NCBI RefSeq assembly: GCF_003112575.1
Contig: NZ_BEWC01000006.1
Span: 310,001-374,000 of the forward strand
DNA from: Streptomyces ardesiacus
GTDB lineage: Bacteria; Actinomycetota; Actinomycetes; Streptomycetales; Streptomycetaceae
Length of the DNA: 64,000 nucleotides
Direction: 5' to 3'
The notes below the pieces were generated by a model. It did not search any database. It saw only the letters and a list, made by a program, of their open reading frames with translations, and was not told the DNA's origin. Made by a program: the position numbers and the translations under genes. Below, one piece after another: positions 47,008 to 54,998 of this stretch (position 1 is the first letter of the stretch; each line of letters starts with the position of its first letter).

Positions 47008-48048
47008 ATGCCCGCACCGTCCGCGTCCCGCAAGGCCGTCGCCGTCGCCGTCGCCGGTCTCGCCCCGCTCGCCCTGACCACGTTGGCCGCCGCCCCCGCG
47101 TCGGCACACGGTTCGATGGGCGACCCGGTCAGCCGGGTCTCGCAGTGCCACGCCGAAGGGCCCGAGAACCCCACGTCCGCCGCGTGCAGGGCGGCGGTCG
47201 CGGCGGGCGGCACGCAGGCGCTCTACGACTGGAACGGCATCCGCATCGGCAACGCCGCCGGCAAGCACCAGGAGCTGATCCCGGACGGCAAGCTGTGCAG
47301 CGCCAACGACCCGGCGTTCAAGGGCTTGGACCTGGCCCGCGCCGACTGGCCCACGACCAGCGTCAGCAGCGGCTCGTACACCTTCAAGTACCGCGTGACG
47401 GCCCCGCACAAGGGCACCTTCAAGGTGTACGTCACCAAGCCCGGCTACGACCCGTCGCAGCCGCTCGGCTGGGACGACCTGGACCTGTCCGCCCCGGTGG
47501 CGACGTCCACCGACCCGGTCGCCTCGGGCGGCTTCTACACGTTCTCCGGCACCCTGCCCGAGCGCTCCGGCAAGCACCTGCTGTACGCGGTGTGGCAGCG
47601 TTCGGACAGCCCCGAGGCGTTCTACTCCTGCTCGGACGTCACCTTCGGCGGCGCGGGCGAGGGCGCCGGTGCCGGTACTGGTGCCGGTGCCGGTGCCGGA
47701 AGCGACACCGGCGGCGACCCGGGCGCCGGGGCCGCCCCGGCGCCCGAGGCCTCCGCGCCGTCCGAGGAGCAGATCGCGGCGGCGGCCGACAAGTCGACGA
47801 TCGAGCACCACGGTCACGGCGACCAGGACGCGGAGACCACCACGGACCCGACGAAGCCGGCCGCCGCCGCCGAGCCCAACCAGGTCAAGGCCGCCGGCGG
47901 GGGCACCGAGAACCTCGCCGAGACCGGCGGGGACGGCACCACGCCCTACCTCGCGGTGGGCGGTGCCGCCGCCCTGGCGCTCGGCGCGGCCACCCTGTTC
48001 GCGTCGGTACGCCGGCGCGCGGCGAGCGGCGGCCGGCACGGGCGCTGA
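47008..48048 (+). CDS. Cell-wall-anchored AA10 lytic polysaccharide monooxygenase
   Basis: Copper enzyme cutting chitin or cellulose outside the cell, 346 residues. The signal peptide ends ASA(33), so the mature protein starts with His34, the essential N-terminal copper ligand (HGSMGDPVSR). The second histidine-brace residue is His in YRVTAPHKGTFKVYV near 131. Disulfide Cys residues are present. A Gly/Ala-rich linker follows, then a charged stretch, then LAETG (303-307), a hydrophobic helix and SVRRRAASGGRHGR, which is a sortase (class E) wall-sorting signal. LPMOs with a sorting signal are uncommon. The 241-bp region upstream has no gene. Confidence 0.93.
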   Translation: MPAPSASRKAVAVAVAGLAPLALTTLAAAPASAHGSMGDPVSRVSQCHAEGPENPTSAACRAAVAAGGTQALYDWNGIRIGNAAGKHQELIPDGKLCSANDPAFKGLDLARADWPTTSVSSGSYTFKYRVTAPHKGTFKVYVTKPGYDPSQPLGWDDLDLSAPVATSTDPVASGGFYTFSGTLPERSGKHLLYAVWQRSDSPEAFYSCSDVTFGGAGEGAGAGTGAGAGAGSDTGGDPGAGAAPAPEASAPSEEQIAAAADKSTIEHHGHGDQDAETTTDPTKPAAAAEPNQVKAAGGGTENLAETGGDGTTPYLAVGGAAALALGAATLFASVRRRAASGGRHGR

Positions 48049-48073
48049 CCCGCAGCACGGGGAACGCTGGAAC

Positions 48074-48103
48074 GGGGGGAACGGGGGAACTGGGGAACTG
48101 GGG
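48074..48103 (+). other. Potential G-quadruplex between convergent genes
   Basis: Runs of G6, G5, G4 and G4 on the plus strand, separated by loops of AAC and AACT. This is a textbook intramolecular quadruplex pattern. It is 26 bases after the LPMO stop and 41 before the marR stop, so it may work as a terminator or roadblock. Confidence 0.6.
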
Positions 48104-48143
48104 AACGCAGAGTCCGCCCGGTGGCTCGACAGCGAAGCCGGAG

Positions 48144-48590
48144 TCACCAGGCGGGCCGGACCGGCCCACCCGGCGCCACGCGCAGCAGACCGTCGCGCAC
48201 CGCGCGCACCCCGTCCTCGCCGAGCACCTCGGCCCACGCCCCCACGGCCTCCGCCGCGGCCTCCTCCGCCGCCCGCGTGCAGGCCCGTCCCGCCTCGGTC
48301 AGCACGACCAGCCGGGCCCGCGCGTCGGCGGGGTGCGGCCGGCGTTCGACGTAGCCCTTGCGGACCAGCTCCTCGACGAGCTGGCTGGCCGCCTGCTTGG
48401 TCATCCCGAGGTGCACGGCGAGGTCGGTGACGGTCGCACCGTCCGGGGCGAGCCGGGCGAAGGCGAAACCGTGCGCGGGCCGCACCCCTTCGAAGCCGCG
48501 GGCGACGACACCCTCGTGGATGCGCTGCGTGAGTCCGCCGGCCGCGGCGAGCAGTGCGGCGGTGAGGGACATGGCGTCGGAGTTCTGCAC
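48144..48590 (-). CDS. MarR-family repressor
   Basis: The protein has 148 residues, in the typical arrangement. The winged helix includes TVTDLAVHLGMTKQAASQLVEELVRKGYVERRPHPADARARLVVLTEAGR (about 52-100). Helices at both ends dimerise. The start is GTG 48590; ATG 48572 is an alternative. It is divergent from a cupin gene, and two perfect dyads TCAAG-N3-CTTGA lie in between. It should repress itself and the cupin gene, and release on a phenolic or oxidising signal. Confidence 0.9.
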   Translation of the reverse strand: MQNSDAMSLTAALLAAAGGLTQRIHEGVVARGFEGVRPAHGFAFARLAPDGATVTDLAVHLGMTKQAASQLVEELVRKGYVERRPHPADARARLVVLTEAGRACTRAAEEAAAEAVGAWAEVLGEDGVRAVRDGLLRVAPGGPVRPAW

Positions 48591-48620
48591 GGGGGCATTG
48601 AAGCACCCTTGACACTTTGC

Positions 48621-48633
48621 TCAAGCAGCTTGA
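48621..48633. promoter_or_regulatory. MarR operator 1
   Basis: TCAAG-CAG-CTTGA, perfect 5-bp arms (extends to CTCAAGCAGCTTGACC). It lies 31 bases upstream of the marR start. Confidence 0.7.
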
Positions 48634-48656
48634 CCATAAGGGGGTTCGCTACATAG

Positions 48657-48669
48657 TCAAGTTGCTTGA
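48657..48669. promoter_or_regulatory. MarR operator 2
   Basis: TCAAG-TTG-CTTGA, the same dyad 36 bases from operator 1, with shared flanks (CTTGACCA). It lies 25 bases upstream of the cupin ATG. Confidence 0.7.
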
Positions 48670-48693
48670 CCAATGGCTTCGAGGAGCACCGCC

Positions 48694-49068
48694 ATGCCCG
48701 TCGTCCGCTCGTCCGAAGGCGTCGTCCACGAGATCCACGGCGCCCGTTTCGTCTCGTACGCCAACCCCCGCACCGGCAGTGAGGAGTTGTGCGCCTGGCG
48801 GGGCGAGATCCCGGCCGGGACGAAGGCGCCCGCGCACACCGTGGACCGGGAGGAGGTCTTCCACCTGCTCACCGGCGAACTGCTGATCACCCTCGACGGC
48901 CGCACCGAGCGCGTCGCCGCGGGCGACACGGTGATCATCAACCCCGGGGCGACCCTCGCCGTCGAGAATCCCACCGACCGGACCGCGACCTCCTGGGTCA
49001 CCACCTCCGTCGGCCTGACGGCGGAGCTGGCCGACGGCACCCGCCTCGCTCCCCCGTGGGCCAACTGA
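48694..49068 (+). CDS. Small cupin-domain protein
   Basis: The protein has 124 residues, a single beta-barrel. Motif 1 is HTVDREEVFHLLTGELLITLDGR (about 46-68; H and E present). Motif 2 is VAAGDTVIINPGATLAVENPT, which lacks the usual final His, so metal binding would be incomplete. It might be a small-molecule binding or isomerase protein. It is divergent from marR with two operators between, and its expression is probably induced by the MarR ligand. GAGGAG lies 8 bases before ATG 48694. Confidence 0.87.
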   Translation: MPVVRSSEGVVHEIHGARFVSYANPRTGSEELCAWRGEIPAGTKAPAHTVDREEVFHLLTGELLITLDGRTERVAAGDTVIINPGATLAVENPTDRTATSWVTTSVGLTAELADGTRLAPPWAN

Positions 49069-49086
49069 CCCGCGGGGCCGGGGCAC

Positions 49087-50055
49087 TCACGCCGCCAGGG
49101 AGCCCGGCATCACCGCCCGCGGGCCGAACTTCGCCCGGGCGCGGTCCGCGACCTCCTCGATCCGGCGGACCTTCTCGTCGACGGGGTCGAAGGTGAGCTG
49201 GTGGGAGGCCTGTTCGGCGGGTGCGAGGCCCTCGGCGCGCAGGGCGATCGTGCGGACCCGGGCGCGCTGGAGGCCGAGCGCCTCGTACAGGTCGTACGCG
49301 GTCCGGGTCAGCGCCGCCGAGTGCGCGGTCGGCTCCTTCAGGGTGCGGCTGCGGGTGGTGGCCGACCGGTCGGCGTAGCGGACGGTGAGGGTGAGGGAGC
49401 GGCAGACCTTGCCCACGGCGCGCAGCCGGACGCCCAGTTCCCCGGCGGCCGAGAGCAGGGCGCGGCGGTGACGGCCGGGATCGAGTTCGTCGCGGCCGAA
49501 GGACCGGTCGGCGGCCAGGGACCGGGAGACGCCGTTGGGGACGACCCGGCCGCGGTCGACGCCCAGGGCCTTCTCGTGCAGTTCGCGGCCCGCCCTCGCG
49601 CCGACCAGGCGCTGGAGCGTGGACAACGGCGCGGCGGCGACCCGGCCGAGGGTGTCGAGGCCGTACTCGCACAGCGTGCGGGCGGTCGCGGCGCCGACGC
49701 CGGGCAGCGCGGCGACCGGCTTGCCGGCGAGGAACGCGCGCTCCTCGCCGCCGGGTACCGCGCGGGTCAGTCCCGGCCGGGCATCGCGCAGGGCCATGCG
49801 GGCCAGCATCGGACCGGGCCCGGCACCGATCACGCAGTCCACGCCGTACAGCGCGAGGGCGCGCACCCGGATCACCGAGGCCAGTTCCACGGCGTCGCGC
49901 CCGAAGTACCGCTCGGCGCCGCGCAGGTCGGCCAGCGCGCCGTCGGGCGGCAGCGCCTCGACGACCGGTGTGAACTCCTCGATCAGTCCGAGCAGTTCGG
50001 GCAGGGCCGCCTCGCGCGCCGACGGCATCTGGAAACGTACGCAGAGAATCGTCAT
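49087..50055 (-). CDS. Degenerate Y-family polymerase, ImuB-like
   Basis: The protein has 322 residues. It carries the fingers/thumb and little-finger regions of DinB: GVGAATARTLCEYGLDTLGRVAAAP (helix-hairpin-helix, near 116-140) and VGARAGRELHEKALGVD. But the catalytic palm is shortened by about 55 residues and two of three metal ligands are missing. The MxxxHVDxD motif is MTILCVRFQ, and the SIDE motif is PDGALADLRG (Asp38, but Gly39 for Glu). HQLTFDP near 286 resembles a sliding-clamp binding motif. This is the pattern of ImuB, the non-catalytic partner of DnaE2 in mutagenic repair. It overlaps dnaE2 by 4 bases (ATGA). Confidence 0.82.
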   Translation of the reverse strand: MTILCVRFQMPSAREAALPELLGLIEEFTPVVEALPPDGALADLRGAERYFGRDAVELASVIRVRALALYGVDCVIGAGPGPMLARMALRDARPGLTRAVPGGEERAFLAGKPVAALPGVGAATARTLCEYGLDTLGRVAAAPLSTLQRLVGARAGRELHEKALGVDRGRVVPNGVSRSLAADRSFGRDELDPGRHRRALLSAAGELGVRLRAVGKVCRSLTLTVRYADRSATTRSRTLKEPTAHSAALTRTAYDLYEALGLQRARVRTIALRAEGLAPAEQASHQLTFDPVDEKVRRIEEVADRARAKFGPRAVMPGSLAA

Positions 50056-53000
50056 CCCGCACTCCCCGGACTCTGGTGCCACAACTTCCTTCCGACCGCG
50101 GGCCCTTCGCCCGCGGGGCGCAGATCGGCCCAGGGATGCATCTCGTACCCCGTGGACATGCGGATCTTCCGCTGCTCCATCGGGTCCTGGGCCGCGGAGC
50201 CGGCCGGCGCGGGCCGCCCGTCCGAACCGGCGAGGCGGCGGCGCGCCGGACCGCCCCCGGGGTCGTCGCCCTCCCGGCTTCCGCCCGCCGCGGCCAGCCG
50301 GGCGGCGACGCCCTCCAGTCCCTCCTCCCGGCGCACCTCCAGCAGGTCGGCGAGGTTCCAGGCGGCGGAGCCGACCACGCTGAGGCTGCGCGGGCCGCGC
50401 CGCTGCACCACCCCGCGCACCAGCAGCAGCCAGGAGTGGAAGACGGTGTGCGCGCAGGCGTCGTGCGAGTCGTCGAAGAAGGCGAGGTCGACCAGGCCGG
50501 AACCGTCGTCGAGGGTGGAGAAGATGACGCGGCGGCCGGAGCGGACCGGCGGGGTCTGGGTGGCCGCCTTGGCGCCCGCGACCAGCACCGTCTCCCCGTG
50601 CCGCGCCTCGCGCAGCCGCTTGGCCGACACCACGCCCAGCTCGCGCAGGAAGGTGCGGTGGTCGTCCATCAGGTTGCGCGAGGCGTCCATGGACAGCACG
50701 CCCAGTTCGGCACTGAGCTTCTCCGCCGAGGTGAGGTCGGGCAGCCCGGCGGAGGCGGTCTTCCGTCCGCCGGCCAGGGGGAGCTGGTCGCCCCGTCCGC
50801 CCCGGGCGCCGCGGTGCAGTTCGGTCAGGTGCAGTTGCAGGTCGCGGCGGTTGGCGCCGAACGCGTCCAGCGCGCCGACCTGGGCGAGCCGCCCGGCCAG
50901 CGGCCTGCTGGGGCGGGCGCGTTCCCAGAAGTCGAGCAGGGAGGCGTAGGGCTGCCCGGCGGCGATGCGTTCCGCCTCGGCCTCGCTGATGCCGTGCACG
51001 TCCGAGAGGGCGAGGCGCAGGCCCCACGCGGCGGGCTTGCGCGCACGCGACCCCTGTGAATCAGACACCAGTTCGATCCTGTGTGTGACCCCCGACTTGT
51101 TCACGTCCAGCGGCAGGATCGGCACCCCGCGCCGCCGCGCGTCCGCCAGCAGCAGCCGCTTGGGGTACATGCCGGGGTCGTGGGTGAGCAACCCGGCGTA
51201 GAAGGCGGCCGGGTGATGGGCCTTCAGCCACGCCGACTGGTACGTCGGCACCGCGAAGGCGACGGCGTGTGCCTTGCAGAAGCCGTAGCTGCCGAAGGCC
51301 TCGACGATCTCCCAGGTGCGCTGAATCGTTTCCGCGTCGTATCCGTTCGCCGTCGCGTGCTGGGCGAACCACACCTTGATCCGCCCCTGCGACTCCGGGT
51401 CGGACAGACCGCGCCGCACCCGGTCCGCCTCGCCGCGTCCGCAGCCGGTCATGATGTCGACGATGTCGATGATCTGCTCGTGGAAGACGACGACCCCGTA
51501 CGTCCCCGCCAGCGGCTCCGCCAGGTCCTCGTGCGGGTAGCGCACCGGTGCCCGTCCGTGCCGGGCCTCGATGAACGGCCGCACCATGTCGGCGGCGACC
51601 GGGCCGGGCCGGAAGAGCGAGATGTCGACGACGAGGTCGTGGAAGGTGGACGGCTGCAGCCGCCCCACCAGGTCCCGCTGGCCCGGCGACTCGATCTGGA
51701 AGCAGCCCAGCGTCTCGGCGGACCGGATCATCCGGTACGTCGCCGGGTCCCCCTCCGGCACGGCGTCCAGGTCGACCCGCTCCCCCGTCGCCCGTTCCAC
51801 CTCGGCGACCGCGTGCGCCATCGCCGACTGCATCCGCACCCCGAGCACGTCCAGCTTGAGCAGCCCGAGGTCCTCCACGTCGTCCTTGTCGAACTGCGCC
51901 ATCGGGAAGCCCTCCCCGCTGGTCGGCACGACCGGCGTACGGGAGAGCAGGGAGGCGTCGGACAGGAGGACGCCGCAGGGGTGCATGGCGACACCGCGCG
52001 GGAGTGCGTCCAGGCCCTCGACCAGCTCCCAGAGCCTGCCGTACCGCCCTCCTCCGTCCCGCCGGGACTCCCCCGCCAGCTCCTTCAGCTCGGGCAGTTC
52101 CGCCAGCGCCGCGCGGGCGTCGCGGGCCCGGATGTGCGGGAAGGACTTGGCGATCCGGTCGATCTCGGCCGGGTCCATGGACAGGGCGGCGCCCACGTCG
52201 CGGATGGCGTGGCGCACCCGGTACGTCTCCGGCATGGCGACGGTGGCGACCCGCTCGGTGCCGAAGCGGCCGATGATCGCGCGGTAGACCTCCAGGCGCC
52301 GCGCGGACTCCACGTCGATGTCGATGTCGGGCAGCACGACCCGCTCCCTGGACAGGAACCGCTCCATCAGCAGCCCGTGCTCGACCGGGTCGGCGTGGGC
52401 GATGCCGAGCAGGTGGTTGACGAGCGAGCCCGCGCCGGAGCCGCGCGCGGCGACCCGGATGCCCATGTGCCGCACGTCGTCCACGACCTGGGCGACGGTG
52501 AGGAAGTACGAGGCGAACCCGTGGTGGGCGATGATGTCCAGCTCGTGGTGCATCCGCTCCCAGTACTCCCGCCGTCCCGGGCCCCGGTCGTAGCCGCGCC
52601 GCACCATGCCCGCCGCCGCCCGGGAGGCGAGCGCCCGCTGGGCGGAGCGCCGGCCGGCGCCGACGAGGTGCGGTTCGGGGAAGTGGACGGCGCCCATGCC
52701 GAGGTCGCCCTCGGGGTCGACCAGGCACGCGGCGGCCGTGGCCTGCGTCTGCTCCAGCAGGCGGTGGGCGGCCTCGCGCCGGAAGCCCGCGGCCTCGACG
52801 ATCCGCTCGGCGGCGTGCCGCATGGCACCGGCGTCCTTGAGCCAGGCCTCACCGGAGTCCAGCTCCCTGGTGGCGTCGATCGGGACCAGGCGGCGGGCGG
52901 CGTCCAGGACGTCGGCGACCTCGCCCTGGCCGGGGTCGGCGTAGCGGACGGCGTTGGAGAGCACCGGCCGGACGCCCTGCTCGGCGGCGAAGCCGACGGT

Positions 53001-53615
53001 GCGGGAGGCCAGCCTCAGGGAGCCGGGGCCGGTGCCCTTGCGGCCGTGCCAGACGGCCTCCAGGCGCAGGGCGTCGCCGTAGACCTCCCGCCAGGGGGCG
53101 AGGAGCCGGGCCGCGCGGTCGGGGCGGCCGGCAGCGAGGGCGCGGCCGACGTCGGAGCCGGGGCCGAGCAGGACGGTCAGGCCGTCGGCGTGGTTGTCGG
53201 GCCAGGACAGCAGCGGAGAGCCCTCCGCCGTGTGGGCGGCGGAGACCAGGCGGCACAGGTCGGCCCAGCCGCGGGCGCCGTCGCGGGCGAGGAAGGTCAC
53301 CCGCGGGGCCGACTCGTCGACGAAGGCGCCGCCGCGTACGGGGGCGCGGCGCCGGTCCCGGCGCACGGAGGTGTCGGTGCGTTCCGGCCCGGGCTCGGGG
53401 GCGTCCACCGCCAGCTCCGCGCCGAACAGCGGACGGACGCCCGCCTTCGCACAGGCCTTGGCGAAGCGGACCGTGCCCGCGAGGGTGTCGCGGTCGGTGA
53501 GGGCGAGGGCGTCCATGCCCCGTTCGACGGCGCGCTCGGCCAGGTGCTCCGGGTGGGAGGCGCCGTAGCGGGCGGAGAACCCGGAGACGGTGTGCAGATG
53601 CGTGAAACCCGGCAT
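50052..53615 (-). CDS. dnaE2: Error-prone DNA polymerase III alpha subunit DnaE2 (ImuC)
   Basis: The protein has 1,187 residues. The N-terminal PHP domain begins FTHLHTVSGFSARYGASHPEHLAERAVERGMDALALTDRD. The palm catalytic aspartates are in LPDIDIDVESARRLEVY (near 425) with the third in the following region. Other C-family marks are EYWERMHHELDIIAHHGFASYFLTVAQVV, ARGSGAGSLVNHLLGIAHADPV and FHEQIIDIVDIMTGCGRGEADRVRRGL. It synthesises across damaged templates and causes induced mutation. ATG 53615 is favoured over the adjacent GTG 53618 because GGAGG is 6 bases upstream. A LexA box lies 58 bases upstream. Confidence 0.95.
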   Translation of the reverse strand: MPGFTHLHTVSGFSARYGASHPEHLAERAVERGMDALALTDRDTLAGTVRFAKACAKAGVRPLFGAELAVDAPEPGPERTDTSVRRDRRRAPVRGGAFVDESAPRVTFLARDGARGWADLCRLVSAAHTAEGSPLLSWPDNHADGLTVLLGPGSDVGRALAAGRPDRAARLLAPWREVYGDALRLEAVWHGRKGTGPGSLRLASRTVGFAAEQGVRPVLSNAVRYADPGQGEVADVLDAARRLVPIDATRELDSGEAWLKDAGAMRHAAERIVEAAGFRREAAHRLLEQTQATAAACLVDPEGDLGMGAVHFPEPHLVGAGRRSAQRALASRAAAGMVRRGYDRGPGRREYWERMHHELDIIAHHGFASYFLTVAQVVDDVRHMGIRVAARGSGAGSLVNHLLGIAHADPVEHGLLMERFLSRERVVLPDIDIDVESARRLEVYRAIIGRFGTERVATVAMPETYRVRHAIRDVGAALSMDPAEIDRIAKSFPHIRARDARAALAELPELKELAGESRRDGGGRYGRLWELVEGLDALPRGVAMHPCGVLLSDASLLSRTPVVPTSGEGFPMAQFDKDDVEDLGLLKLDVLGVRMQSAMAHAVAEVERATGERVDLDAVPEGDPATYRMIRSAETLGCFQIESPGQRDLVGRLQPSTFHDLVVDISLFRPGPVAADMVRPFIEARHGRAPVRYPHEDLAEPLAGTYGVVVFHEQIIDIVDIMTGCGRGEADRVRRGLSDPESQGRIKVWFAQHATANGYDAETIQRTWEIVEAFGSYGFCKAHAVAFAVPTYQSAWLKAHHPAAFYAGLLTHDPGMYPKRLLLADARRRGVPILPLDVNKSGVTHRIELVSDSQGSRARKPAAWGLRLALSDVHGISEAEAERIAAGQPYASLLDFWERARPSRPLAGRLAQVGALDAFGANRRDLQLHLTELHRGARGGRGDQLPLAGGRKTASAGLPDLTSAEKLSAELGVLSMDASRNLMDDHRTFLRELGVVSAKRLREARHGETVLVAGAKAATQTPPVRSGRRVIFSTLDDGSGLVDLAFFDDSHDACAHTVFHSWLLLVRGVVQRRGPRSLSVVGSAAWNLADLLEVRREEGLEGVAARLAAAGGSREGDDPGGGPARRRLAGSDGRPAPAGSAAQDPMEQRKIRMSTGYEMHPWADLRPAGEGPAVGRKLWHQSPGSAG

Positions 53616-53672
53616 CACGCACCTCCCGACTCATGAACAGACGCATGACCACGTATGCCCGAACGCCATTAT

Positions 53673-53686
53673 CGAACGTCTGTTCC
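53673..53686. promoter_or_regulatory. LexA (SOS) box of the dnaE2 operon
   Basis: CGAAC-GTCT-GTTCC. The actinobacterial LexA consensus is CGAAC-N4-GTTCG, so only the last base differs. It is 58-71 bases upstream of the dnaE2 ATG, in the promoter region shared with the divergent gene at 53789. Confidence 0.85.
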
Positions 53687-53788
53687 CAGCTACTCCACCC
53701 ACCATACCTCCATCCTCGAATGTGCGTACGACATCCATTCGGCCCCGCCCCACCTGCGCAAACACGCCCCGACCCGGACTGTGGGGAC

Positions 53789-54853
53789 ATGTCACACACA
53801 CCGGGCCCCCGCACCCGCAGCGGTTCCTTCCTCGGTGAGGTGAAGGACGCCGTCACCCCGCGGGCCACCCTGCTCGTGCTCGGCGTGATCGCGCTCCAGC
53901 TCCTGTTCATCGCCTCCTACGTGGGGGCGCTGCACCACCCGAAACCGACGGACGTGCCCTTCGGGGTGGCCGCGCCGGGCGCGGCCGCCGGACAGACGGT
54001 CGGCCGGCTGGAGCGGCTGCCCGGCTCCCCGCTGGACCCGCGCACGGTGGCCGGCGAGGCGGAGGCCCGCAAGCAGATCATGAACCGGGAGATCGACGGT
54101 GCCCTGATCGTGAACCCCGGGGGCACGCAGGACACCCTGCTGGTCGCCTCCGGCGGCGGCACCGCCCTCGCCACCACCCTGGAGCGCCTGGTCGGCAAGG
54201 CCGAGCAGTCCGAGAACCGCACGGTGCGGACCGTCGACGTGGCCCCGGCCTCGCCCCACGACTTCAACGGGCTGTCGTCCTTCTACCTCGTCGTGGGCTG
54301 GTGCGTGGGCGGCTACCTGTGCGCCTCGATCCTGGCGATCAGCACCGGCGCCCGGCCGTCCAACCCGCGCCGGGCGGCGATCCGGCTGATCGCGATGGCG
54401 CTGGTCGCGATCGTCGGCGGGCTCGGCGGTGCGGTGATCATCGGGCCGGTGCTGGGCGCGCTGCCCGGCGGCGTGCTGGACCTGTGGGGGCTCGGCGCGC
54501 TGATCACCTTCGCGGTGGGCGCCGCGACCCTCGCCCTCCAGGGCGTCTTCGGGATCGTCGGCATCGGGCTGGCGATCCTGCTGGTGGTGATCGCGGGCAA
54601 TCCGAGCGCGGGCGGCGCCTTCCCCCTGCCGCTGCTGCCGCCGTTCTGGAAGGCGATCGGCCCGGCGCTGCCACCGGGGGCCGGCACCTGGACGGCCCGC
54701 TCGATCGCCTACTTCAAGGGGAACGACACGACCGCCTCCCTGCTGGTGCTGTGGGCGTGGGCGGTCGCGGGGTCGGTGGTCACGATGCTGGCGGCCGTGC
54801 TGCCGCGCCGCGGACGGCGGGAGGCGGAGCTGCCGCCCACGACGACCGGCTGA
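53789..54853 (+). CDS. DUF3533-type membrane protein (ABC-2 permease-like)
   Basis: The protein has 354 residues. The first helix is TLLVLGVIALQLLFIASYVGALH (about 25-50). A large extracytoplasmic loop (about 50-150) contains DPRTVAGEAEARKQIMNREIDGALIVN, typical of the YhgE/Pip or DUF3533 fold. Five more helices follow at about 165-340, for example VGWCVGGYLCASILAIS and GGLGGAVIIGPVLGALPGG. YhgE/Pip-like proteins export or help secrete envelope components, but the function here is unknown. GGGG precedes ATG 53789. It is divergent from dnaE2. Confidence 0.75.
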   Translation: MSHTPGPRTRSGSFLGEVKDAVTPRATLLVLGVIALQLLFIASYVGALHHPKPTDVPFGVAAPGAAAGQTVGRLERLPGSPLDPRTVAGEAEARKQIMNREIDGALIVNPGGTQDTLLVASGGGTALATTLERLVGKAEQSENRTVRTVDVAPASPHDFNGLSSFYLVVGWCVGGYLCASILAISTGARPSNPRRAAIRLIAMALVAIVGGLGGAVIIGPVLGALPGGVLDLWGLGALITFAVGAATLALQGVFGIVGIGLAILLVVIAGNPSAGGAFPLPLLPPFWKAIGPALPPGAGTWTARSIAYFKGNDTTASLLVLWAWAVAGSVVTMLAAVLPRRGRREAELPPTTTG

Positions 54854-54864
54854 CCGCCGTGGAC

Positions 54865-54940
54865 GCGGACACCCCGCCGGGCGCGGACGCACGCGGACGC
54901 ACGCGGACACCCCGCCGGGCGCGGACGCACGCGGACGCAC
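54865..54940. repeat. Perfect 38-bp tandem duplication
   Basis: Two identical 38-bp units (54865-54902 and 54903-54940), each beginning GCGGACACCCCGCCGGGCGC and containing GCGGACGCAC twice. It occupies the gap between convergent genes for the DUF3533 protein and protease D, before that protease's terminator. Confidence 0.85.
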
Positions 54941-54943
54941 GCG

Positions 54944-54977
54944 GAAGTCCCGCCCCTCGCGCGCGGGACGGGACTTC
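54944..54977 (-). terminator. Terminator of the streptogrisin D-like gene
   Basis: GAAGTCCCG (54944-54952) and CGGGACTTC (54969-54977), 9-bp stem with a GC-rich loop, 22 bases after the protease stop codon. Confidence 0.8.
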
Positions 54978-54998
54978 ACGGTGTGCGGGTGGGGCCGG

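Noticed and set aside
46849..48624. 591-codon minus-strand frame opposite the LPMO gene
   Set aside because: Antisense shadow; the LPMO has signal, copper ligands and a sorting signal.
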